A DNA stretch of 64,000 nucleotides. It comes from Takakia lepidozioides. Lineage: Eukaryota > Streptophyta > Takakiopsida > Takakiales > Takakiaceae. The notes below the pieces were generated by a model. That model worked only from the letters and a program-made list of their open reading frames with translations, was not told the DNA's origin and did no database searches. The position numbers were made by a program, and so were the translations under genes. Shown here piece by piece: positions 57,112-64,000 of the stretch. Numbering within the stretch: position 1 is the stretch's first letter; each line of letters starts with the position of its first letter. The stretch covers positions 17,980,001 to 18,044,000 of the forward strand of contig CM060734.1 in assembly GCA_030704615.1 (NCBI GenBank), given 5' to 3'.

Positions 57112-58140
57112 ACAAAGTGCTTGCGGGGCTACACTGCTGAAGGATGGCACTCAGAACGGGACCCCATCATGCCAGTTCCACAGGTCACAGCCGATCTTTT
57201 GGATAGAGCAACTACTCCACGTCAAAGCACCTAGTTTTGGGATGGTAACAGACCTGCCCAGCTTTCTCAAGATGTTACTTCAACGCAGTACTCCATCCTC
57301 ACATTGACCAAAGACCAGCCGCACCTACCTCAGATGATTTCTACGAAGAGGCAGATAACCCCGCTGGACTGCACGGCCATAAACACCTTGAATTGCACCT
57401 TCACTCTTTTGGCTCTGCTTGTCTATGGGATGGAGACCAGGCAGTGCTCTTCTTGGAGCATCAAATTTGTTGTATCGATCTGCAGGCAATGGCGCCATTG
57501 ATGTGGATTCCGGATCAAACTAGCTTTCCTGCCCTGACAGTGCTCCCGGAGGTGTTGATACCTCTAGCTGGTTTGCGGAAATATGATCACTATGCAATGC
57601 ATCTGGCCATGATCACTGCACTGCAGGACCAGCCCACTGGGTGGTTGCAATGAATGTTGTACAGTAACACCTGCAATGGCAATTTCTACGGAGGTTGGCC
57701 ACCCCGTCGGCGGGTTGTTTGGAGCTTTACACACTCATTCACTCCTCCTAATGCGCAGACCAGATATGCGTCAAGTTTTGGGAAAGTCATCATTATGATC
57801 CCTAGTCTCTCATGCAGTGTGTTTTTTTACTCTCCTTTCCAGCTACCATGGCAATGTTCCAGCAGCAAGGCGACAAAACCTTGGGGACAGCGAGGCATAG
57901 GCACGCCCAAACTATCAGCTCGGCAAACACACTCCTGGCAACCCCATGTCAAACTCTCCTCAGTGTATCAGCAATTGGAGCAGTCTTCCCTGCCCGACAC
58001 AGCCAACTCTGTGAGAAACAAACAACTCCAAGACAATATAGCCGCCCACTGGAAATATGGACCTTAGGGTTTCAGGAGCTTGGCAAAGGCTATGGAGTGC
58101 TTAGTCTGGTTTTAGAGAAGCATCAAAGAGCCAAGGAGCC
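57112..58140 (+). pseudogene. Unresolved degenerate coding region
   Basis: A frame through 57320-57653 reads coherently (DDFYEEADNPAGLHGHKHLE, QAVLFLEHQICCIDLQAM, LPEVLIPLAGLRKYDHYAMH) and ends with TGA. Neighbouring frames at 57080-57307 and 57654-58067 may be other exons or shifted parts. It follows the retroelement-like repeat at 56965, so it may be an internal region of that family. I recognise no domain. Confidence 0.3.
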
Positions 58141-58479
58141 AAGATAGGGGGCTGATATTACCTCTTGTGTGAAGGGGTTGCATGTGTGGAGCATGCATTC
58201 AGCCCATTGAAGCATCCATCTTCAAGCTTGGAGGGCAAGCAAGGAAGGGCTGATTTCTCTTATGTGAGGGCAATGAATGTGTGGAACATGCTTTCAGCCC
58301 GCTGAGGCTTGTATTTTCAGGTTTGTGGGTGCAAGAAAGGAAGCAAAGTGGCTGATTCTCTTATGGTGAGGGTGGGGCATGTGTGGAGTATGCAATTAGC
58401 TTAGTTAGGCCCCCATCTTTAAGCCTTTGAGAGCTAGAAGGGAAGGTAAGGGGCTGATCTGCTCTTATGTGACAATCCG
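58141..58479. other. No gene
   Basis: GGCTGATTCTCTTATG...GGGGCATGTGTGGAG blocks repeat three times with a spacing near 100 bp. Confidence 0.5.
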
Positions 58480-58770
58480 GCACTTGTAGAGCAATGTTTT
58501 GAGTTGGGGTTTCAACTTCAAGCCTAGATAGAGCATGGCTCTTGAAGTGGCAGGTGTAGGGGGCTGGAATAGGCTCTAAGACACATGCTATGGCCAAGGA
58601 GAGCGCATGAATAAGTGCTCACAAGGGCTGGAAACCAGCAAGGCTCGGTTGTTTGCAATTCAGTTGAGTGGCGGGTTTTGGGAGTCTAAGTGAGAAAGAG
58701 GGCTTGGTATGTGGCAAACATCTTCCTCATGACTTAGAGCTTTTGTTGGTGGTGTGTGGGAGCCAAAAAG
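58480..58770 (-). repeat. Dispersed repeat, inverted copy of 34880-35150
   Basis: On the minus strand CTTGGCCATAGCA, CCTATTCCAGCCCC, TTCAAGAGCC and CATGAGGAAGATG match 34880-35150 in order. Confidence 0.75.
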
Positions 58771-58789
58771 AGCAAGAATACCTTGCTGA

Positions 58790-60690
58790 TTTCCTCATAG
58801 CCGCCCACAGAGAAGCATAGGTAATTTTGTGCTTGAAATCTGGCCCTCTTGGATGAATCTGGACCCACACTATCTTTGCTCCTTCAGCTACACATGCCTC
58901 TGCACAAATCATGCATTCATCCTTGCCTTGCTGCTAGTAGCTGACAATGACAGCCTAGATTTATTCTAGGAAACATCCAACTCAGTTTCTGACACTAGTT
59001 CCTATGCTGAATGCGTCTGCTAGTCTATGAAATGTAACAGGCATTCACCTTTTTTTTGATACTTTCCTGTTGTCACATTGGCAGTATCATGTCAAAGTCA
59101 CTCCAAACTAGATTCATTCAACCAGCTAACTTGCAGAATTCAACATGGAAATTTAGGGCGGATTCTGATAAGAGGGAAAAACAAGGTGAAATGTGTTGAA
59201 GAAGATGCCTTCATTAGCAGTGTCTGATTTTATAAATTGTGACGCTGCTGCCAGTTGACCATCTACCCATGCAGGTTTGTTGTAGCTATAGAGTCAATCT
59301 GGAGCTTGAAGCCCGGCCCTCTTGGGTAAATCTGCACCCACACTCTATCCCTGCTCCTTCAACTATCCATGCTTCTGCACAAATCATGCATATATCATTG
59401 CCTTGCTGCTAGCAGCTGATGATGACAACCTAGATTTGTTCTTACACCCCAACCCTATTTGGAAAAACAGGCTGAAATGTGTTGAGGAAGGTGCTTTCAT
59501 TAGCAGCACCTCATTCTATCAATTATGCCGCTACTGTTTCCACTTGCAACAATTGACCATCTACTCCAGCTGATTTCTTGTAGCTATTGATCCCTCAGCC
59601 TGAACCTGAACATGAATCTGGACCTCTATCCCTGGTCTCTCAGCTAGCCCTGCCTGTGTACAGATCATGAATACATCCCTCAGCCTTGCTGCTAGCAGCT
59701 GACAGTGACGGCATGAAGTTCTTCTAGAAAACACCCCAACCTAGGACTTAACAGTAGTTCCAATTCTGAATTGCAACTACTTCTCTCTGTAGTCGAACAA
59801 GCACTCACCTTTTTGTCTCCATTGTCCCCCCACTGACTGGGGTCGGAAAGTGTTCATCCCAAAGCTTCTCTTCATCTTGTTATCTATTTCTGGGTACTTT
59901 CATACTGCCACATCAGCAGTAACTTGTCAAAGTCACTCCAAACCACCCCACATCAACCCAACGAGCTAACTTACAGCATTCAATATGTAAATTCAGGGCT
60001 GGGTCTGATGAGAGGGCAAAATAGGCTGAAATAGGTCGAAGAAGAAGGTGTCCTCACCACATTGTCCTCGACCTTGTGTCATGACCCATGGAGGATTTGA
60101 CTGACCATGCACCCAAGAGGACTTGTGTGTGTGAGGTGTGTGCTGCTTCCACAGGGAAATGTAGGCTATCTGGAGCTTGAAATCCGGCCCTCTTGGATGA
60201 ATCTGGACCCACACTGCTCCCTGCTCCTTCAGCTATCCATGCCTCTGCACAAATTATGCATACATCCTTGCCTTGATGCTAGCAGCTGACAATAATACCC
60301 TAGAATTGTTCCAGCAAACACCCCAATCCTACGTATCACACTAGTTCCTATGCTGACTTGCGTCTGCTTCCAACAGGCATTCACCTTTTTGCCTGGATTG
60401 TTCCACCGTTGACTTGGGTCGGAACCGTATTCATTCCAGAGCTTCTCCACATCTCTATTATCTGTTTTTCAATACTTTCCTGTCAACCACATTGGCAGTA
60501 ACATGTCAAAATCACTCCAACACCACCATAGATCCACCAACGAGCTAACTTGTAAAATTTAGGGACGACTCTGATAGCAGGGGAAAACAGGGTGAAATAT
60601 GTTGAAGAAGGTACCTTCATTAGCAGTGGGCCTTGTTCTATCAATTGTGCTGCTGCCATTGCTGTTTCAAGTTGACCATCTACCCACTTG
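58790..60690 (-). pseudogene. Tandem PDF-motif exon pairs upstream of PPR sequences
   Basis: The PDF motif is encoded here by two exons. The first (KLWNEY...PSQWWNNxGKK, ending at a GTGAATGCC donor) is at 60374-60455, 59798-59875 and, truncated, 59036. The second (after an AG acceptor, IHPRGPDFKLQIxYxSLW) is at 60100-60215, 59255-59345, 58790-58875 and, partial, 59555-59630. Joined, they match the W...F..P..WWDNR..K.....PDFK...LW...P.WV..QL pattern of plant OSB proteins. The copies look like tandem duplicates, most with shifts or lost splice sites. Confidence 0.65.
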
Positions 60691-60701
60691 TAGCCGTTGT
60701 G

Positions 60702-61520
60702 CTATTGAAGAAGGTGCCCCCCTTCCCCCATCAGTTGATCATAGGTCTCCAAAGTCTCCATACCATATCCCTGCTGTGCATACCCTGCAAGCATCACGTT
60801 CCATGACACCACATTTGGTTCAGCCATAGTGTTGAAAACTCCCTTCTCATCCTTAATGCACCCACATTTGGCATAGACGTCCACCAGGGGAGTGTTTTGG
60901 ATGACATCTGGTACAATTCCAGCTTTGACAATGTCACCATGGACCTCTTTCCCCTTTTTCAGAGGTCCCAGGCTTGCACACGCATTGCAAACATGCGTAA
61001 GCGTGATGTGGTTGGGCTTCACCCCTTTGCGCAGCATTTGCTCATAGGTCGCCAAAGCATTCCTACCACACCCATGCTTGTTAAATCCTGCCAACATTAT
61101 ATTCCATATGATCAAAGATCGCTGAGGCATTCTGTAGAAATCTTGGCGAGCATCCATGATGTTCCCACACTTAACATACATGTTGACAAGGGTGTTGAGT
61201 AGAAAAAACATTTGGCATAAATCCACTTTGGATAATGTGAGTGTGCACCTGATTCCAGCTTCCAGACCTAGAGCCTTTGTTAGTCTACCTGCCTCACAAA
61301 GCATCTTCACATGCCCCGCAGAAAAGGCATTGTGGACTCCCTCTCTTGATCCTCTTTCAGAAGCTGCGGTCATGGTTGAGGACGTGCCTGATTTTATCAA
61401 CTGTGCCGCTGCAGCTGTTGCCTTTAGTTGACCATCTACCCATTTAGGTTTCTTGTAGCTATTGATCCACATGGAATCACAGGTAATCTGGAGCTTGAAG
61501 TCCGGCCCTCTTGGATGAAT
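60702..61520 (-). CDS. PDF-PPR protein, main open exon
   Basis: The exon starts at an AG acceptor (61520, IHPRGPDFKLQITCDSMW) and is open for 272 codons. The PDF second half is followed by a linker, then PPR units: NTLVNMYVKCGNIMDARQDF, RSLIIWNIMLAGFNKHGCGR, GVKPNHITLTHVCNACASLG, KGKEVHGDIVKAGIVPDVIQ, AKCGCIKDEKGVFNTMAEPN and VVSWNVMLAGYAQQGYGMET. This is the P-L-S style of land-plant organellar RNA-binding proteins. It runs out at 60702 into a neighbouring PDF duplicate, and the upstream first PDF exon has a damaged donor, so expression as a full gene is doubtful. An organelle target signal is not visible. Confidence 0.6.
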   Translation of the reverse strand: MHPRGPDFKLQITCDSMWINSYKKPKWVDGQLKATAAAAQLIKSGTSSTMTAASERGSREGVHNAFSAGHVKMLCEAGRLTKALGLEAGIRCTLTLSKVDLCQMFFLLNTLVNMYVKCGNIMDARQDFYRMPQRSLIIWNIMLAGFNKHGCGRNALATYEQMLRKGVKPNHITLTHVCNACASLGPLKKGKEVHGDIVKAGIVPDVIQNTPLVDVYAKCGCIKDEKGVFNTMAEPNVVSWNVMLAGYAQQGYGMETLETYDQLMGEGGHLLQ

Positions 61521-61681
61521 CTGGACCCACACTCTATCCCTTCTCCTTCAGCTATCCATGCCTCTGCACAAATCATGCATTCATCTTTGCCCTTGCTGCT
61601 AGCAGCTGACAATGACAACCTAGGAAACACCCAATCACACTAGTTCCTATGCTGAATTGTGTCTGCTACTCTCTGTCGTAA

Positions 61682-61765
61682 TAGGCATTCAACTTTTGCC
61701 TCGGTTGTTCCACCATTCACTGGGGTCAACAAAGTATTCATTCCACACCTTCTCCTCATCTCTGT
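61682..61765 (-). pseudogene. First PDF exon upstream of the PPR exon, donor damaged
   Basis: Reads DEEKVWNEYFVDPSEWWNNR. Where the other copies have AAAAAG|GTGAATGCC, this one has AAAAG|TTGAATGCC, losing the GT. Confidence 0.6.
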
Positions 61766-61936
61766 TATCTGTTTTGGATACTTTCCTGCTGCCCACATCG
61801 GCAGTTACTTGTCATAGTCATTCCAAACCACCACGGATCCACCAACAAGCTAACTTACAGAATTCAATATGCATATCAAGGCCGAGTCTGATGAGAGGGC
61901 AAAACAGGCTGAAATAGGTCGAAGAAGAAGGTGCCC

Positions 61937-62520
61937 TCACCACATTATCCTTGACAATTCAACATGTAAATTCAGGGCCGAGTTTGATGAGAGGGAAAAA
62001 AGGCTGAAATAGGTCGAAGAAGAAGGTGCCCTCACACATTCTCTAAGGCCTCCATACCACGCCCCTGTTGTGCACACCCTGCAAGCATCGTGTTCCACGT
62101 GATGAAAGATTGTCGAGGCATTCTGTTGAACACTTGGTGAGCATCCATGATGCCCTGCACATAACATACATGTTGACAAGGGGTTGAGTAGAAAAATATT
62201 TGGCATTGCACTTTGGATAATGTGAGTGTGCACCTGCTTTCTAGCTTCAAGGCCTTTCATCTTGATGCACTTATGCAAGAGACAGACATACGTATTTGAA
62301 TATGCTAAAACGCCTCCTTGGTTTAAAGTCAGTAGATCCTCTTTCAACTCACAAAGCATATCCACATGCCCATAAGTGCCAGAAGAGGCATTGTGGACTC
62401 CCTCTTGTGATCCTCTTCCAGAAGCTGTGGTCATGGTTGAGGTGCCTGACTTTATAACTGTGCCGTTGCAGTGCTGCTGCTTTGGCGATGCAACCATGCA
62501 CATTCTTTGCAATCTGGTAA
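61937..62520 (-). pseudogene. Second, broken PPR copy
   Basis: One 191-codon frame reads VIKSGTSTMTTASGRGSQEG, CIKMKGLEARKQVHTHIIQS and then shifts out of the PPR pattern. It parallels 60702-61520 with several indels. Confidence 0.6.
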
Positions 62521-64000
62521 TCTGACAGGCAATTCACCTTGGTACAACTCCAGCTCTGAAGATGTCGCCATGTGGACCTCTTTTCCCCTTTTCCAAAGCT
62601 GCCAGGGGCAGTGTTCAGATTGACATTTAGTACAATTCCAGCTTTGATAATATCCCAGCACCTCTTTGCCCTTCTCCAGGGCCGCTGCTGTGCCAGGCTT
62701 GCACAAGCATGGCGATATGCAAATGCACACAAACATGATGTGCCCCCCATCATTTGCTCATAGGTCTCCAAAGCCTCCATTCCACATCCCTGCTTTGCAT
62801 ACCCTGCCGCACATCATATCGCACTCCACGACACCACATGTCGTTCAGCCATAGTGTCAACACTCCCTTTTGATCCTAGAGCACCCACATTTCGCAAACA
62901 TGTCCACCAGGGTATTGTTCAGAATGTCATCTGGTACAAATTCCAGCTCTAAGATGTCGCCATGCACCCTTCCCCATTCCAAAGCTGCCAGGGTAGGTTC
63001 AGATTGACATTTGGCACAATTCCAGCTTTGATGATATCCCCATGCACCTCTTGCCCTTCTCCAGGGCTGCCAGGCTTGCACGCACATTGCAAATGCACAC
63101 AAACATGATGTGCTTCCCCTATCATTTGCTCATAGCTCTCCAAAGCCTCCATCCCACATCCCTGCTGTGCATACCCTGCAAGCATCGCACTCCACGACAC
63201 CACATCTCGTTCAGCCATAGTTTTTGAACGCTCCCTTGGCATCCTGATGCACCCACATTTTGCAAACATGTTCACCAGGGTATTGGTCAGAATGACACAT
63301 GGTACAATTCCAGCTCTGAAGATGTCGCCATGCACCTCTTTCCCCTTTTCCAAAGCTGCCAGGGTAGTGTTCAGATTGACATTTGGCACAATTCCAGCTT
63401 TGATGATACCCCATGCACCTCTTTGCCCTCGTCTAGGGCTCAATGCACCCACATTTTGCATACATGTCCACCAGGATATGGTTCAGAATGACATTTGGTA
63501 CAATTCCAGCTTTGATGATACCCCATGCACCTCTTTGCCCTTGTCCAGGCTCGATGCACCCACATTTTGCATACATGTCCACCAGGGTATGGTTCAGAAT
63601 GATATTTGGTACAATTCCAACTCTGAAGATATCGCCATGGACCTCTTTCCCCTTTTCCAGAGCTGCCAGGGCAGTGTTCATAATGACATTTGGTACAATT
63701 CCAGCTTTGATGATACCCCATGCACCTCTTTGCCCTTGTCCAAGCTCGATGCACCCACATTTTGCATACATGTCCACCAGGGTATGGTTCAGAATGACAT
63801 TTGGTACAATTCCAACTCTGAAGATGTCGCCATGGACCTCTTTCCCCTTTTCCAGAGCTGCCAGGGCAGTGTTCAGAATGACATTTGGTACAATTCCAGC
63901 TTTGATGTCCCCATGCACCTCTTTGCCCTTGTCTAGGGCTGCCAGGCTTGCACAAGCATTGCAAATGCACACAAAGTGGCCGGGCTTCACCCCCTCCCCC
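62521..64000 (-). pseudogene. PPR tandem-repeat region with 195-bp units, runs off the window
   Basis: Repeated minus-strand PPR text (KGKEVHGDIFRVGIVPNVIL, LVDMYAKCGCIE, RDVVSWSAMLAGYAQQGCGM). Between about 63570 and 63960 two 195-bp units (65 codons) are nearly identical; a third, starting near 63456, is shortened to 111 bp. In each, one KGKEVHG stretch is read one base out (GQGQRGAWG) and then returns to frame. 185- and 176-codon frames overlap here; the 63433-63990 frame is the PPR one. The gene 5' part lies beyond 64000. Confidence 0.65.

Noticed and set aside
62349-64000. Plus-strand frames (up to 229 codons) opposite the PPR repeats
   Set aside because: They mirror the minus-strand repeat units and lack any motif.

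Overview
The window looks like a repeat-rich nuclear region of a land plant, probably a seed-free one (fern, lycophyte or bryophyte); that lineage call is inference. Evidence: spliceosomal GT-AG introns; PPR repeats of the P-L-S style; PDF motifs like those of plant organellar single-strand DNA-binding (OSB) proteins; Ty3/gypsy elements with a chromodomain and an initiator-tRNA-Met primer site; and Mutator-like (MULE) transposases with SWIM zinc fingers. I see no convincingly intact host gene. Almost everything is transposable elements in several states of decay, captured gene pieces and tandem repeats.

Layout, left half. 1-5127: Ty3/gypsy copy A, minus strand, its left LTR cut by the window edge. 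5948-6604: broken coiled-coil frame. 6742-18069: a complete MULE (here MULE-1) bounded by a 9-bp target duplication GGCTGTACC and short inverted ends. It holds two divergent decayed genes: to the left a multi-exon gene with a methyltransferase motif I and a ParB-like DGNHR motif, to the right a SWIM-type transposase. Between them lie about 1.7 kb of dyad-symmetric tandem repeats with a GGCGCC core. 20022-25782: a second terminal-inverted-repeat element (element E) carrying fragments of a PDF-PPR gene and a SEC13-like exon. 26615-33054: retroelement relics, including a 754-codon frame interrupted by seven stops with no frameshift.

Layout, right half. 33.7-34.35 kb: minisatellites. 36.3 kb: RING-H2 relic. 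36830-38455: gypsy copy C with an internal inversion. 40.3-41.5 kb: LINE 3' end. 42.5-45.9 kb: a second, better preserved four-exon MULE transposase (MULE-2), associated with CAGTC-type decamer repeats and, further right, a Ulp1-like protease fragment. Gypsy copy B (46306-53267, both LTRs) is inserted in those repeats. 54.6-56 kb: gypsy gag relic split by a 715-bp inverted-repeat insert. 58.8-64 kb: a cluster of PDF and PPR exon duplicates on the minus strand.

A theme across the window is decay by nonsense mutation with the frame kept. Most premature stops are TAG, TAA or TGA where CAG, CAA, CGA or TGG would keep the frame open, as expected from C-to-T change at methylated cytosines. All functions are assigned by reading motifs by eye; no database search was possible.
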